From the NCBI RefSeq assembly GCF_001465595.2, contig NZ_CP013481.2:3410001-3474000 (forward strand): DNA of 64,000 nt, given 5' to 3'. This stretch comes from Pandoraea apista. Lineage in GTDB: Bacteria; Pseudomonadota; Gammaproteobacteria; Burkholderiales; Burkholderiaceae. Each line of letters opens with the position of its first letter. Position 1 is the first letter of the stretch. Position numbers and translations under genes: made by a program. Below, one piece after another: positions 27,153 to 38,052 of the stretch. The notes under the pieces were generated by a model. It was not told the origin of the DNA, did no database searches, and saw only the letters and a list, made by a program, of their open reading frames with translations.

Positions 27153-29303
27153 TTACTGGGCTTCGCCTTCGCGCTTGACCAGCGCCGGGCCACCCTGCTT
27201 TTCTTCGTCGGTGAGTGCCTTGTGCGACAGGCGCAGACGGCCCTTGTCGTCCTGCTGGATCACCTTCACGCGCACCGGCTGACCTTCCTTCAGGTACTCG
27301 TTGATGTCCTTGATACGCTCGTTGGCAATTTCGGAAATGTGCAGCAAACCGTCCTTGCCCGGCAGCACCGACACAATCGCGCCGAACTCGAGGAGCTTCA
27401 GCACGGTGCCGTCGTACACCTGACCGACTTCGACTTCCACGGTGATCAGCTCGATGCGACGCTTCGCTTCGGCAATGCCTTCGGCGCTCGGGCTGGCAAT
27501 CGTCACCACGCCGTCGTCCGAGATGTCGATGCTCGTGCCGGTCTCTTCCGTCAGTGCGCGGATCACCGAGCCACCCTTGCCGATCACGTCACGGATCTTT
27601 TCCGGGTTGATCTTGATGGTGACCATGCGCGGCGCGAATTCCGACAACTCGGTACGCACGCCCGACTGGGCTTCCGTCATCTTGGCGAGAATATGCAGAC
27701 GGCCTTCCTTGGCTTGCGCCAGTGCGACCTGCATGATTTCCTTCGTGATGCCCTGGATCTTGATGTCCATCTGGAGTGCGGTCACGCCATTCGACGTGCC
27801 GGCCACCTTGAAGTCCATGTCGCCCAGGTGATCTTCGTCGCCGAGAATATCGGTCAGCACGGCGAATTTGTTGCCGTCGAGGATCAGGCCCATTGCGATA
27901 CCGGCGACCGGCGAGGTCATCGGCACACCGGCGTCCATCATGGCGAGGCTACCGCCGCACACCGATGCCATCGACGACGAACCGTTCGACTCGGTGATTT
28001 CCGACACCACACGCACGGTGTAGCCGAAATCGTCAGCGCCCGGCAGGCACGCCACGAGAGCACGCTTGGCCAGACGGCCGTGACCGATTTCGCGACGCTT
28101 GGGCGAACCCACGCGCCCCGTTTCGCCCGTGGAGAACGGCGGGAAGTTGTAGTGCAGCATGAAGCGATCACGGTACTCGCCTTGCAGCGCGTCGATGATC
28201 TGCTCATCGCTCTTGGTGCCCAGCGTGGCCACCACGAGCGCCTGTGTTTCGCCGCGGGTGAACAGCGCCGAACCGTGGGCACGCGGCAGAACGCCAGTGC
28301 GGATCGAGATCGGACGCACGGTGCGCGTGTCGCGGCCGTCGATACGCGGCTCGCCCGCCAGAATCTGGCTACGCACGATCTTGGCTTCCAGATCGAACAG
28401 AATGTTGCCCACTTCGATCTCGTCCGGGGCAGCTTCGCCCTTGGCGGTCGCGGCCTCGGCCAGCTTGGCGATCACGTCGCTGCTCACAGCGCGCAGTTGT
28501 TGCGTACGGGCTTGCTTTTCACGCGTCTGGTAAGCGGCGCGCAGCGGGCCTTCGGCCAGCTCGGTCACTTGTGCAATCAGCGCTTCGTTCTTGGCAGCCG
28601 GCGCCCACTCCCACTCGGCCTTGCCGCCATCACGCACGAGGTCGTGAATAGCGTTGATCGCCGTTTGCATTTGCTCGTGACCGAACACCACAGCGCCCAG
28701 CATCACGTCTTCCGGCAGTTCCTGCGCTTCCGATTCCACCATCAGCACGGCTTGTTCCGTACCGGCGACGACCAGGTCGAGCTTCGACTTGGCGATCTGT
28801 TCGCGCGACGGGTTGAGCACGTACTGGCTGTCGATGTAAGCCACGCGTGCGGCGCCGACCGGGCCGTTGAACGGCAGGCCCGAGATAGCCAGCGCGGCCG
28901 AAGCGCCGATCAGCGCCGGAATGTCGGCCGGCACTTCCGGATTCAGCGAGACAACCTGCACCACGACCTGGACTTCGTTGTAGAAGCCTTCCGGGAACAG
29001 CGGGCGGATCGGACGATCGATCAGGCGCGACGTCAGCGTTTCGTTTTCCGACGGACGGCCTTCACGCTTGAAGAAGCCACCCGGGATCTTGCCGGCGGCG
29101 TAAGTCTTTTCCAGATAGTCGACGGTCAGCGGGAAGAAATCCTGACCTGCCTTGGCCTTCTTGGCGCCCACGACCGTGGCGAGCACGACGGTATCGTCCA
29201 TGTCGACGAGCACAGCACCGGATGCCTGACGGGCAATCTCACCGGTCTCCATGCGAACCGTGTTTTGTCCCCATTGGAAAGACTTCACGACTTTATTGAA
29301 CAT
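27153..29303 (-). CDS. pnp: Polyribonucleotide nucleotidyltransferase (PNPase)
   Basis: 716-aa phosphorolytic 3'-5' exoribonuclease, core of the RNA degradosome. Domain order is complete: RNase PH 1 (about 10-145), alpha-helical linker, RNase PH 2 (about 320-460, with [18 protein letters not shown]), KH (about 555-612, [25 protein letters not shown]) and S1 (about 622-690, [36 protein letters not shown]). The open frame extends upstream, but the ATG at 29303 ([12 protein letters not shown]) has GGAG 5 nt before it. It follows rpsO in the usual order; an intrinsic terminator lies between them. Confidence 0.98.
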   Translation of the reverse strand: MFNKVVKSFQWGQNTVRMETGEIARQASGAVLVDMDDTVVLATVVGAKKAKAGQDFFPLTVDYLEKTYAAGKIPGGFFKREGRPSENETLTSRLIDRPIRPLFPEGFYNEVQVVVQVVSLNPEVPADIPALIGASAALAISGLPFNGPVGAARVAYIDSQYVLNPSREQIAKSKLDLVVAGTEQAVLMVESEAQELPEDVMLGAVVFGHEQMQTAINAIHDLVRDGGKAEWEWAPAAKNEALIAQVTELAEGPLRAAYQTREKQARTQQLRAVSSDVIAKLAEAATAKGEAAPDEIEVGNILFDLEAKIVRSQILAGEPRIDGRDTRTVRPISIRTGVLPRAHGSALFTRGETQALVVATLGTKSDEQIIDALQGEYRDRFMLHYNFPPFSTGETGRVGSPKRREIGHGRLAKRALVACLPGADDFGYTVRVVSEITESNGSSSMASVCGGSLAMMDAGVPMTSPVAGIAMGLILDGNKFAVLTDILGDEDHLGDMDFKVAGTSNGVTALQMDIKIQGITKEIMQVALAQAKEGRLHILAKMTEAQSGVRTELSEFAPRMVTIKINPEKIRDVIGKGGSVIRALTEETGTSIDISDDGVVTIASPSAEGIAEAKRRIELITVEVEVGQVYDGTVLKLLEFGAIVSVLPGKDGLLHISEIANERIKDINEYLKEGQPVRVKVIQQDDKGRLRLSHKALTDEEKQGGPALVKREGEAQ

Positions 29304-29394
29304 TTGCACTCCTATATCGAATCGCGCGAATGCAGCAGCGGCGCGATATCGCTGCCGGGGTGATCCCGACGCCTTACAGGGGGGAGTGTTATGC

Positions 29395-29448
29395 CATTCC
29401 AGCGTAGCTCGGCGCGTTGCCGTGCGTGTCAGAGGCGACCCTGGAATG
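29395..29448 (-). promoter_or_regulatory. Stem-loop in the pnp 5' region
   Basis: Inverted repeat CATTCCAG/CTGGAATG with a 38-nt interior, about 90 nt before the pnp start. E. coli pnp mRNA is autoregulated through an RNase III-cut leader hairpin; this structure sits in a comparable place. The functional link is inference. Nothing else is seen in the 311-bp pnp-rpsO gap apart from the rpsO terminator. Confidence 0.35.
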
Positions 29449-29555
29449 ACACAAGCCCTGCTTGCCGACGAGGCCCCGTAAACCGGGAACCCGGCACAAC
29501 GGCCAGGTTTTGATGACCCGATGGATATCCTCGCGACATCCATCAGGCAATGCCC

Positions 29556-29594
29556 AAAAACAAAATGCCTGCATCAGCACGCTGATACAGGCAT
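29556..29594 (-). terminator. Intrinsic terminator of rpsO
   Basis: On the minus strand, a 13-bp hairpin (29565-29594, ATGCCTG...CAGGCAT arms with one mismatch-like position) is followed by TTTTGTTTTT. It lies 20 bp after the rpsO stop, between rpsO and pnp. Confidence 0.88.
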
Positions 29595-29614
29595 CTCGTC
29601 GTAATCGTAATCGC

Positions 29615-29884
29615 TTACTTACGCAGACCCAGCTTCTCGATCAGGGCGCGGTAACGATCCGCATCCTTGCCCTTGAGGTAATCGAGCAGCTTACGACGAC
29701 GGCTCACCATGCGCAGCAGACCGCGGCGGCTGTGGTGATCCTTCATGTGTGCCTTGAAGTGCGGCGTCAGTTCGTTGATGCGCGTGGTCAGCAGCGCAAC
29801 TTGCACTTCGGGCGATCCGGTGTCGTTGGCGGCGCGGGCGAATTGCGCCACGACGTCCGACTTCTTGGTGGTTTCAACAGTCAT
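29615..29884 (-). CDS. rpsO: 30S ribosomal protein S15
   Basis: 89-aa primary 16S rRNA-binding protein of the small subunit. The pattern [49 protein letters not shown] is diagnostic, and the length equals that of E. coli S15. A GGAAA-type ribosome-binding site precedes the ATG. It is followed by its own terminator and then pnp, the conserved rpsO-pnp order. Confidence 0.98.
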   Translation of the reverse strand: MTVETTKKSDVVAQFARAANDTGSPEVQVALLTTRINELTPHFKAHMKDHHSRRGLLRMVSRRRKLLDYLKGKDADRYRALIEKLGLRK

Positions 29885-29987
29885 TTCATTTCCTTTGGAG
29901 ACATGCGGTCACGGAAGAAAGGCCGTGCCGTGAACTTACAAAAACATGCGCGGCATTGCCGCACATAAACAAAACTGCAAGTGCGCG

Positions 29988-29993
29988 ATTATA
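29988..29993 (-). promoter_or_regulatory. -10 box (TATAAT) of rpsO
   Basis: Minus-strand TATAAT in CCCGTATAATCGCG, about 103 bp before the rpsO start. No consensus -35 is obvious. The A+T-rich leader between it and the ATG could hold the S15 autoregulatory site, but I could not define a pseudoknot. Confidence 0.55.
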
Positions 29994-30172
29994 CGGGAGT
30001 TGCCATTCTGACGCTACATTTTTCCACGCTTCGCCGCTTCGGACGGGCCTGAACGCCGGATTCGGACGTCGAAAACCAAGGTATTCGCGGAACAATCGCC
30101 GAAATTTCGACGAATTATCCGATAAATCGGGACAAATCACTCCCTTCGGTCGTCGCTCCCCGCGCCGCCGGT

Positions 30173-31447
30173 TCAACGCTGGCGAGCCATCCGGCAAGTG
30201 CTGGGCAGCGCCACCTTGCTCGCGGGCAACTCCATCACCGTCTTGAACCCGAAGCCCGAGCCTTCGTTGTCGAATTTCACGCCGGGCTCTCCGGCACGGC
30301 GCATGACCGAGACATACAGCGGCTCGATCATCTGATGGTCGTTAGCGCGAATCCAGGCGTCGGCCGGCGCCTCGCGAACCCGGCGATTCTCGAGCGCGCG
30401 CGCCACCGTCGTCACGTCGGTCGTGCCCGCCTGCTCCAGCGCGGCGGCAATCATGTCGATCATCACACTCATACGCAGCAGCGCATAGTCGTCGCGCGCC
30501 TCGGGATAGCGCGCACGAAATGCCTTGTAGAAGGCATCCGACGCCTCGCCGCCCACGTTCGGGTGCCACTCAGCCACGGCGTACACACGCCCCACGCCCG
30601 CCTCGCCCAATGCCGCCGGCGCCCCCAGCGCATTGCCGTAGAACGTGTAGAACTTGAGTTCCATCCCCTGCTCTCGCGCCGCCTTTACGAGCAACGTCAG
30701 ATCGTTGCCCCAACTGCCCGTCACTACCGTATCGGCGCCTGCCGCGCGAATCCGTGCGAGATAGGGCGTGAAATCCTTCACGCGTCCGACCGGGCTGAAC
30801 TGCTCGCCCACAATCTGAATATCCGGACGCTTTGCGCCGATCATCTGACGGGCCAACGCCGCGACCTGACGGCCGAAGCTGTAATCCTGATTGAGCAGGT
30901 AGACCTTCCGGATACTCGCGTCGTCCTTGATCGCTTCGGTCAGCGCCTGCATGCGCATGGCGGCATTGGCATCGAACGCGAAATGCCAGAAGCTGCACTG
31001 CTCGTTGGTCAACGCCGTGTCGACGGCCGAGTAATTGAAGAACAGCATGCGCTGCCCCGGCTCGCGGGCGTTTCGCTTGTTGATTGCATCGATCAGCGCC
31101 GACGCGACCGCCGAGCTATTACCCTGCAAAACAAACGGAATACCGAGATCGCCGGCGGCCTTGAGCTGCACCAAGCTATCTTCGACGGCACCCTTGCTGT
31201 CGAACACCGTCAACTCAAGAGGATGAGCGCCGTCGCGCAACTTCACCCCGCCTCGCGCATTGACGCGGTCGATAGCGAAACGCAAATTGCGCTCGACCAT
31301 GGCGCCGGCATTGCCGAAAGGCCCGCTCATCCCTTCGATGAGCGCGAGGCGGATCGGCGGCGCCGCATGGGCAAGACCGGCCGCTGCCAACAGGCCGACA
31401 GCGCACAACACTGCGCATGAGCGCGCCAGCAAGACTTGAACTTTCAT
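30173..31447 (-). CDS. ABC transporter substrate-binding protein, Leu/Ile/Val (LivK-like) type
   Basis: 424 aa from the ATG at 31447, which begins a clean signal peptide (MKVQVLLARSCAVLCAVGLLAAAGLAHA). The mature protein opens IRLALIEGMSGPFGNAGAMVERNLRFAIDRVNARGG, the periplasmic-binding type 1 fold of branched-chain-amino-acid-like receptors, with FVLQGNSSAVASALIDAINK and FNYSAVDTALTNEQCSFWHF as later ligand-site segments. The open frame extends 28 residues further upstream, but these lack a ribosome-binding site. No permease or ATPase gene is adjacent, so it is an orphan receptor or works with genes elsewhere. The ligand is unknown. Confidence 0.87.
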   Translation of the reverse strand: MKVQVLLARSCAVLCAVGLLAAAGLAHAAPPIRLALIEGMSGPFGNAGAMVERNLRFAIDRVNARGGVKLRDGAHPLELTVFDSKGAVEDSLVQLKAAGDLGIPFVLQGNSSAVASALIDAINKRNAREPGQRMLFFNYSAVDTALTNEQCSFWHFAFDANAAMRMQALTEAIKDDASIRKVYLLNQDYSFGRQVAALARQMIGAKRPDIQIVGEQFSPVGRVKDFTPYLARIRAAGADTVVTGSWGNDLTLLVKAAREQGMELKFYTFYGNALGAPAALGEAGVGRVYAVAEWHPNVGGEASDAFYKAFRARYPEARDDYALLRMSVMIDMIAAALEQAGTTDVTTVARALENRRVREAPADAWIRANDHQMIEPLYVSVMRRAGEPGVKFDNEGSGFGFKTVMELPASKVALPSTCRMARQR

Positions 31448-31589
31448 CGGGGCCCCATTGACTGTCTCGGCGCGAATCATAACGTCCCGGCCCCCACGCG
31501 GCAAGCTGGAATGCCCCACGATGAGGCACACGGCGGTATGCTATCGGCATGCCGCTCTGCGGCGTTTTTCCACTGACGCGAGGCCATCC

Positions 31590-32174
31590 ATGAAGTCTCC
31601 GACCCGGGCACGCGCGGGCATCGCTTCCGCGTGTTCCAGCACGCCCCCCCGAACGTCGCGTCGCGCCGCAGCCGCCGCATTGCGATGGCTCACGGCAGGC
31701 GCCCTTACCCTGTCGCTGAGTGCCTGTTTCACTCCGCCGTGGCAACAACTGCCATCGAACGCGTCGCAAGCGGAGGTGCAGGCGCAATTAGGCAAGCCGA
31801 AAGAGGTCTACCCGCTTGCCCCCGGCGTTACCCGCTGGCTGTATCCGACCAAGCCCTTTGGCGAAGAGACGATCGCGGCGGACTTCGACGCTCAGGGCCG
31901 TCTGCTGGGCACCACGCAAGTGCTCTCGACACAGGAGTTCAACAAGGTCGAAATCGACAAGTGGACGAAAACCGACGTGCTGCATCACTTCGGCGAACCG
32001 GTCGAGACGTCGTACTTTCCGCTCATGAAGCGTGAGGTGTGGACGTACCGCTTCAAGCAGGACGACGTCTGGTTCTCGATGATGAACTTCTATTTCGACC
32101 CGGACGGTGTGCTCAAGACCACCCAGATCAGTCCCGATCCGCTGCACGAGAAACGCGACAACAATCTGTTCTGA
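31590..32174 (+). CDS. BamE/SmpA-like outer-membrane lipoprotein
   Basis: 194 aa. An unusually long, Arg/Ala-rich N-region leads to a lipobox with Cys46 (LTLSLSACFTPP). Two repeats of the SmpA/OmlA type follow: SQAEVQAQLGKPKEVYPLAPGVTRWLYPT then FDAQGRLLGTTQVL, and KTDVLHHFGEPVETSYFPLMKREVWTYRF then YFDPDGVLKTTQIS. Each has the LG-P...W.Y pattern of BamE domains, so this is a two-domain relative, not classical ~110-aa BamE. The N-region before residue 30 may be too long; a later internal start cannot be excluded. Divergent from the LivK-like gene. Confidence 0.78.
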   Translation: MKSPTRARAGIASACSSTPPRTSRRAAAAALRWLTAGALTLSLSACFTPPWQQLPSNASQAEVQAQLGKPKEVYPLAPGVTRWLYPTKPFGEETIAADFDAQGRLLGTTQVLSTQEFNKVEIDKWTKTDVLHHFGEPVETSYFPLMKREVWTYRFKQDDVWFSMMNFYFDPDGVLKTTQISPDPLHEKRDNNLF

Positions 32175-32207
32175 CGAGGTTTCGGGCACTGCCCGCGCCC
32201 TCAAAAG

Positions 32208-32245
32208 AAACGCCCGCCTACCGGACCTCCGGATGCGGGCGTTTT
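32208..32245. terminator. Bidirectional terminator between lipoprotein gene and leuA
   Basis: AAACGCCCGC and its complement (32208-32217 and 32235-32244) with a small internal CCGG/CCGG pairing, T-run on the plus strand and an interrupted T-run on the minus strand. It separates two convergent genes. Confidence 0.85.
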
Positions 32246-32284
32246 GACTCTCCGCGGCTATCGACACGACAGCCACGGCGTCGA

Positions 32285-33829
32285 TCACGGCGTGAGTTGC
32301 GGGTTGAGCTTCTCGGCCTTCGAATACAGCTTGTTGAGCGCCGACAGATACGCCTTGGCCGACGCCGCCACAATATCCGGGTCCGTGCCCACGCCGTTCA
32401 CAATGCGCCCGGCCTTCGACAAACGCACCGTCACTTCGCCTTGCGATTGCGTGCCGGTCGTGATGGCATTGACCGAGTACAACAATTGCTCGGCGCCGCT
32501 CTGCACCTGCGACTCGATGGCGTTAAGCACAGCATCGACCGGGCCATTGCCCTCGGCCTCGCCGACCAGCTCCTTGCCCTGCGCGGTGAAAACCACACGG
32601 GCGCTCGGACGCTCTCCCGTCTCGGAATGCTGCGCCATCGACACGAGGTAGAAATGCTCGCCGCGTTCGGCCTGCGCTTCGTTCGAGACGATAGCCAGAA
32701 TGTCTTCGTCGAAGATTTCGGACTTCTGGTCGGCCAGCTCCTTGAAGCGTGTGAACGCGGCATTCACGTCCTGCTCCGACTCCATCTCGATACCCAGCTC
32801 CTGCAAACGCTGCTTGAACGCATTACGGCCCGAGAGTTTGCCGAGCACGATCTTGTTCGCGGTCCAGCCCACATCTTCCGCGCGCATGATCTCGTAGGTG
32901 TCGCGCGCCTTGAGCACGCCGTCCTGATGAATACCCGATGCGTGAGCAAACGCATTCGCACCCACGACCGCCTTGTTCGGCTGGACGTTGAAGCCGGTGA
33001 TTTGCGAAACGAGCTTCGAGGCCGGCACGATCTGCGTCGTATCGATACCCAGTTCGAGACCGAAATAGTCCTTGCGGGTCTTGAGCGCCATCACAACTTC
33101 TTCAAGCGACGTATTGCCGGCGCGCTCGCCAAGGCCGTTGATCGTGCACTCGATCTGACGCGCGCCACCCAACTGCACGCCTGCCAGCGAATTCGCGACC
33201 GCCATGCCGAGGTCGTTATGGCAGTGGACCGACCAGACCGCCTTGTCCGAATTCGGCACACGCTCACGCAGCGTGCGCACGAGCTGACCGTAGAGTTCCG
33301 GCACGCCGTAGCCCACGGTGTCGGCCACGTTAATGGTCGTGGCGCCCTCGTTGATGACGGCTTCGAGCACGCGGCACAGGAAATCCAGATCCGAACGGCT
33401 GCCGTCTTCCGGCGAAAATTCGATGTTGTCCGTGAACTGACGCGCGTACCGCACCGCAAGCTTTGCCTGCTCGAACACCTGATCCGGCGTCATGCGCAGC
33501 TTCTTTTCCATGTGAAGCGGCGACGTGGCGATGAACGTGTGAATACGCGATGAGTTCGCGCCTTTGAGCGCCTCGGCAGCACGCGCGATATCGCGATCGT
33601 TGGCGCGGGCGAGCGAGCAGACGGTGCTGTCCTTCACGATGCCGGCGATGGCCTGAATCGCTTCGAAGTCACCGTTCGAGCTGGCAGCGAAGCCTGCTTC
33701 GATGACGTCCACGCGCAGACGCTCCAGTTGACGGGCGATGCGAATCTTCTCGTCGCGCGTCATCGATGCGCCGGGCGACTGTTCACCGTCGCGCAACGTC
33801 GTATCGAAAATGATCAGCTTATCGGCCAT
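32285..33829 (-). CDS. leuA: 2-isopropylmalate synthase
   Basis: 514-aa first committed enzyme of leucine biosynthesis (acetyl-CoA + 2-ketoisovalerate). [19 protein letters not shown] is the HMGL-like active-site signature at the N-terminus. [44 protein letters not shown] carries metal-binding His residues. The C-terminal LeuA dimer domain (about 390-510) mediates leucine feedback. AGGAG precedes the ATG. The promoter lies about 255 bp upstream. It is physically close to ilvI-ilvN-ilvC, which supply its keto-acid substrate. Confidence 0.98.
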   Translation of the reverse strand: MADKLIIFDTTLRDGEQSPGASMTRDEKIRIARQLERLRVDVIEAGFAASSNGDFEAIQAIAGIVKDSTVCSLARANDRDIARAAEALKGANSSRIHTFIATSPLHMEKKLRMTPDQVFEQAKLAVRYARQFTDNIEFSPEDGSRSDLDFLCRVLEAVINEGATTINVADTVGYGVPELYGQLVRTLRERVPNSDKAVWSVHCHNDLGMAVANSLAGVQLGGARQIECTINGLGERAGNTSLEEVVMALKTRKDYFGLELGIDTTQIVPASKLVSQITGFNVQPNKAVVGANAFAHASGIHQDGVLKARDTYEIMRAEDVGWTANKIVLGKLSGRNAFKQRLQELGIEMESEQDVNAAFTRFKELADQKSEIFDEDILAIVSNEAQAERGEHFYLVSMAQHSETGERPSARVVFTAQGKELVGEAEGNGPVDAVLNAIESQVQSGAEQLLYSVNAITTGTQSQGEVTVRLSKAGRIVNGVGTDPDIVAASAKAYLSALNKLYSKAEKLNPQLTP

Positions 33830-34085
33830 GACTTTCTCCTGTGGGGATCTTGTAGGGTTCGGTTTGTTCTTGATGTCTCGATGCGGCGAATCTGCGTGCC
33901 GGGTGCCGCGCCGACGCCCAGGAGCATTCCGTCACGGCGCAGGTCGCAGGTCGCACAGCCGGAGGATCGTCGTACGGGCGGGCAACTACCGGGAGGGAAT
34001 CAGCGCGCGACGCGCGTGCAGGCATAGCATTGGCGGTGCGTGAGGAAGGCCCGAAGCCGGGGTGACGCCTGAAATCATGAGCGCC
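33830..34085 (-). promoter_or_regulatory. leuA 5' leader (~250 nt)
   Basis: Untranslated stretch between the leuA promoter and start codon, part of a 407-bp gap to kbp. I searched for a Leu-codon-rich leader peptide and a terminator/antiterminator pair and found no convincing example. The length still suggests post-initiation control. Confidence 0.4.
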
Positions 34086-34114
34086 AATATAGTCGCAATC
34101 GGGTGATTTCGCAA
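34086..34114 (-). promoter_or_regulatory. Promoter of leuA
   Basis: Minus-strand TTGCGA (34109-34114), a 17-bp spacer and TATATT (34086-34091). It is a good sigma70 match in an otherwise G+C-rich region. Confidence 0.65.
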
Positions 34115-34192
34115 CGCGCAGCGCGGGCCGCAAGCCGCATCCGGACGGGCGCTCGCCGCCGCCCAGTCATGGCCGCCAGCCCCAACGAAACA

Positions 34193-34211
34193 GCCCGGCG
34201 CAGGGCCGGGC
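34193..34211 (-). terminator. Weak terminator-like hairpin after kbp
   Basis: GCCCGGC/GCCGGGC stem, 5-nt loop, followed on the minus strand by TGTTTCG. The T-run is poor, so it may only be an RNA 3'-end stabiliser. Confidence 0.5.
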
Positions 34212-34236
34212 CGAGAGTCACGAGAGACGCACCGGA

Positions 34237-34722
34237 TCAGGCCGGCGGAATACGCAGCACCTGCCCCGGATAGATCTTGTCCGGGCTGGAGAGCATCGGC
34301 TTATTGGCTTCGAAGATAGTGTTGTACTTGTTGGCGTCGCCGTAGACCTTCTTCGAGATGGCCGAGAGCGTGTCGCCCTTCTCGACGGTGTGATACGTGG
34401 CTTCGGCCGACGCCGTCGACACCGACATCTTGTCGTCCACCTTCTCGACTCCCTTCACGTTGCCGCAGCACAGCAGAATCTTTTCCTTGGTCGCCTGATC
34501 GGCGGCCACGCCGAACACGGTCACGGTACGAGAGGCGCCGTCGAACGTCACGGTCAGGCCGGTGGCGTCAAGATTCTGCGTCTTGATGTAGTTCTCGATG
34601 GCGTCGGCCGCATTGCGGTTGGCCGCGTCCGCATCGGGACCCGGTGCGGGGGCCTCGGCGGCCTGCGCTTTGCTGCCCAACAGCGCTTCGCCTGCTTCTT
34701 TCACGAAGTCCAGAATGCCCAT
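34237..34722 (-). CDS. kbp: BON- and LysM-domain protein, Kbp/YgaU-like
   Basis: 161-aa protein. An N-terminal MGILDFVKEAGEALLG helix is followed by a BON domain (about 40-95) and a LysM domain (about 105-158, YHTVEKGDTLSAISKKVYGDANKYNTIFEANKPMLSSPDKIYPGQVLRIP). This is the architecture of E. coli Kbp (YgaU, 149 aa), a cytosolic potassium-binding protein induced by osmotic stress. No signal peptide is present. AAGGAG lies 5 nt before the ATG at 34722. A potassium role would fit the kdp genes farther along the window, but they are 23 kb away. Confidence 0.9.
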   Translation of the reverse strand: MGILDFVKEAGEALLGSKAQAAEAPAPGPDADAANRNAADAIENYIKTQNLDATGLTVTFDGASRTVTVFGVAADQATKEKILLCCGNVKGVEKVDDKMSVSTASAEATYHTVEKGDTLSAISKKVYGDANKYNTIFEANKPMLSSPDKIYPGQVLRIPPA

Positions 34723-34878
34723 AATTTCTCCTTCGTCACATAGAACAACGGAAACGGCGCCGGAAACCGCCGGATTTACCACGGCATGCCCGGGCCAGGG
34801 GGGTACTTCTGAGCCTGCATTCGCAAGACTACAGCATTGCCATGCAGATTCGCGTGACAACGTTGACGCCCAGATGCG

Positions 34879-34906
34879 ACAAGGGGCGTACCGAGACGCC
34901 CCTTGT
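34879..34906 (-). terminator. Stem-loop after pssA
   Basis: Eleven-bp perfect stem ACAAGGGGCGT/ACGCCCCTTGT with a 6-nt loop, 11 bp past the pssA stop. There is no T-run, so it is probably a 3'-end stabiliser or a weak terminator. Confidence 0.5.
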
Positions 34907-34916
34907 ACCGACTGCC

Positions 34917-35795
34917 TTACTCGTCGACTTCGCCGAAAATGCGCTGCCGGCGGCCCTTGAGGAAGCGGAACCCCCAGAGCACATACCCGGAAATGCTATA
35001 CAGGCAGAACAGCCCGAAGAGCACCAGCGGCGGATCTGACGACACCAGAATGAAGCCGACCATGAACAGCAGCACCACGCCGAACGACACGCGCTGGCGC
35101 ACATCGAGCGCCTTGCCGCTGTAGAACGGCGCATTCGACACCATCGACATGCCGGCGTAGATCGTCAGACCGAAGGCCACCCAAGGCATCCAGAAAACAT
35201 TGACCGGCAACTTGTTGTCGATCGTGATCCATACGAAGCCAGCGATCAGCGCCGCAGCAGCCGGGCTTGCCAACCCCTGGAAGAAGCGCTTGTCGACAAC
35301 GCCGATGTTCGTATTGAAGCGCGCGAGCCGCAGCGCCGCCCCCGCCACATAAACGAACGCCGCGAGCCAGCCCCACTTGCCGATCTCGTGGAGAATCCAC
35401 TCGTACATCACCAGCGCCGGCGCCACGCCGAACGAGGTCATGTCGGAGAGCGAGTCGTATTGCTCTCCAAACGCGCTCTGGGTGTTGGTCATGCGCGCCA
35501 CGCGCCCGTCCATGCCGTCGAGCACCATGGCGAAGAAAATCGCGATGGCGGCTTGCTCGAAGCGGTCGTTCATTGCCTGCACGATCGCGAAGAAGCCGCA
35601 GAACAGGGCAGCCGTCGTAAAAGCGTTCGGCAGCAGGTAGATACCGCGGTTGCGCGGGCGCACCGGCAGGTCGTCCTCCGCACCTTGGTCGTGGTCTTCG
35701 TTCATCGATGGCTCTGCGGATGGATTCTTGTGACGGCCGAACGGCGAGAGATGCCTGACATTGTTGCGCAAGCGGCCGCGATGGTTTTCCGGCAT
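34917..35795 (-). CDS. pssA: CDP-diacylglycerol-serine O-phosphatidyltransferase
   Basis: 292-aa integral membrane enzyme making phosphatidylserine from CDP-diacylglycerol and serine. The CDP-alcohol phosphotransferase motif is complete in DGRVARMTNTQSAFGEQYDS (DG-x2-AR-x8-G-x3-D, then the second Asp in LSD). About eight hydrophobic segments fit the type II (Bacillus-like) enzyme. The first ~45 residues are a charged cytosolic extension. I use the ATG at 35795, which has GGAGG at ideal distance; the frame is open further upstream. It lies 160 bp downstream of psd, the next enzyme. Confidence 0.93.
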   Translation of the reverse strand: MPENHRGRLRNNVRHLSPFGRHKNPSAEPSMNEDHDQGAEDDLPVRPRNRGIYLLPNAFTTAALFCGFFAIVQAMNDRFEQAAIAIFFAMVLDGMDGRVARMTNTQSAFGEQYDSLSDMTSFGVAPALVMYEWILHEIGKWGWLAAFVYVAGAALRLARFNTNIGVVDKRFFQGLASPAAAALIAGFVWITIDNKLPVNVFWMPWVAFGLTIYAGMSMVSNAPFYSGKALDVRQRVSFGVVLLFMVGFILVSSDPPLVLFGLFCLYSISGYVLWGFRFLKGRRQRIFGEVDE

Positions 35796-35955
35796 CTGTA
35801 CCTCCTTGACGATGCTGAGACTGCGGGCGAACCCGCGACGGATCACCGCTATTGGAACGTGAGAAGCGAAAGCAGTTGCAGGCCGCGGCACAGCGACGCA
35901 CGACCTGACGTCGCAGCGCCGCTCGCGGCCTCGGGGTTGAGCGTACGCGCCGGGC

Positions 35956-36591
35956 TTACAGTTCGGCGAGAATCGTCGAGGTCGCCGACACCTTGTCGCC
36001 GATCGCCACACGCGGGCGCGAGCCCAGCGGCAGGTACACGTCGACACGCGAGCCGAAACGGATAAAGCCGTAACGCTGACCGCGCGTGAGCGCGTCGCCC
36101 GGCTTCACGTAGCAGAGAATCCGGCGCGCGATGAGCCCGGCAACCTGCACGCTCGTGACAATCTGGCCGCCTACGTCGATCACCAGTGCATTACGCTCGT
36201 TTTCGAGCGATGCCTTGTCGAGATCGGCGTTGAAAAAACGTCCCGGGAAATATTCCATCTTGGTCACCGTGCCGTCAACCGGGGCACGATTCGAGTGAAC
36301 ATTGAAGACGTTCATGAACACGCTGATCTTCAGCGCTTCACGACCTGCGTAGGGGTCCTGCGTGGTTTCGATGGCCACAATGCGGCCGTCCGCCGGCGAA
36401 AGCACGGCACCCGCCTGTTGGGGCACCTGACGCGGCGGGTCACGGAAGAACTGCAGAACAAACAGGGCGATCACCCAGAACGGCGCGGCCCAAAACACGC
36501 CAGCCATGAAATGCACGACAAGCGCGACGGCGACGGCAATACCCAGGAAGGGCCAGCCCTCGCGGGCAATGATCGGGTGAGGATAATTCAT
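35956..36591 (-). CDS. psd: Phosphatidylserine decarboxylase proenzyme
   Basis: 211-aa short-form (archaeal-type) Psd that makes phosphatidylethanolamine. Two N-terminal membrane segments (about 14-45) precede the catalytic part. [26 protein letters not shown] and the processing site LGS near the C-terminus ([17 protein letters not shown]) are visible; self-cleavage before this Ser creates the pyruvoyl group. The ATG at 36591 gives the family N-terminus [14 protein letters not shown]. Together with pssA it forms the PE branch, sitting between ilvC and leuA. Confidence 0.95.
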   Translation of the reverse strand: MNYPHPIIAREGWPFLGIAVAVALVVHFMAGVFWAAPFWVIALFVLQFFRDPPRQVPQQAGAVLSPADGRIVAIETTQDPYAGREALKISVFMNVFNVHSNRAPVDGTVTKMEYFPGRFFNADLDKASLENERNALVIDVGGQIVTSVQVAGLIARRILCYVKPGDALTRGQRYGFIRFGSRVDVYLPLGSRPRVAIGDKVSATSTILAEL

Positions 36592-36793
36592 GCGATTGAA
36601 CTCGCGTCCTTGGTAAAACGGTTGAGTGAGCGGGTCGGCCTGCGTTGGGCCAAACCGTGGCGTGGCGGCATTGTAGCAATGCGCGCGGCGTGGCGACACT
36701 TTTTCCCCAATCGACACGTTCGCGTCATAAAGGCAAAGCCCGAGACGGGACTCGGCCATTCCCCGGGAACGCCGCCGATTCGGCACTCACACG

Positions 36794-36843
36794 AAAAAAG
36801 CCGTCCGCCTTGCCATAGCGACAGCCACGGCAAAACGAACGGC
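36794..36843 (-). terminator. Strong intrinsic terminator of the ilvI-ilvN-ilvC operon
   Basis: Fifteen-bp stem with G-U pairs (36800-36814 with 36829-36843), 14-nt loop, followed on the minus strand by six T. It lies about 115 bp after the ilvC stop. The rest of the 366-bp gap before psd contains no gene; the psd promoter must be there. Confidence 0.85.
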
Positions 36844-36957
36844 CCGGAGCGACGGGTCACGAAGCGATGCGCGTCACGCGCCCACCCCGCCACGCCGTGC
36901 GCCGCTAACGCGTGCACCCCGAATGGCTGGGCGTACGCATTGTGCGGCGCGTCGTAC

Positions 36958-38010
<1,053 letters not shown>

Positions 38011-38052
38011 TCAGAATGGATCGAAATCCGCTTACCGCGTTGCCGTTGCCGG

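Noticed and set aside
27138..29363. Very long plus-strand open frame (741 codons)
   Set aside because: It lies antisense to pnp, whose protein is fully recognisable; the translation is His/Arg/Ala-rich nonsense caused by high G+C codon bias.
30173..31531. Longer N-terminus for the LivK-like protein starting at 31531
   Set aside because: It would place 28 residues before a perfect signal peptide; the ATG at 31447 is more likely.
32039..33553. Plus-strand open frame of 504 codons
   Set aside because: Antisense shadow of leuA with no recognisable motif.
33830..34085. Leucine leader peptide for leuA attenuation
   Set aside because: The small ORFs here are not Leu-rich and overlap the leuA start without a terminator/antiterminator pair.
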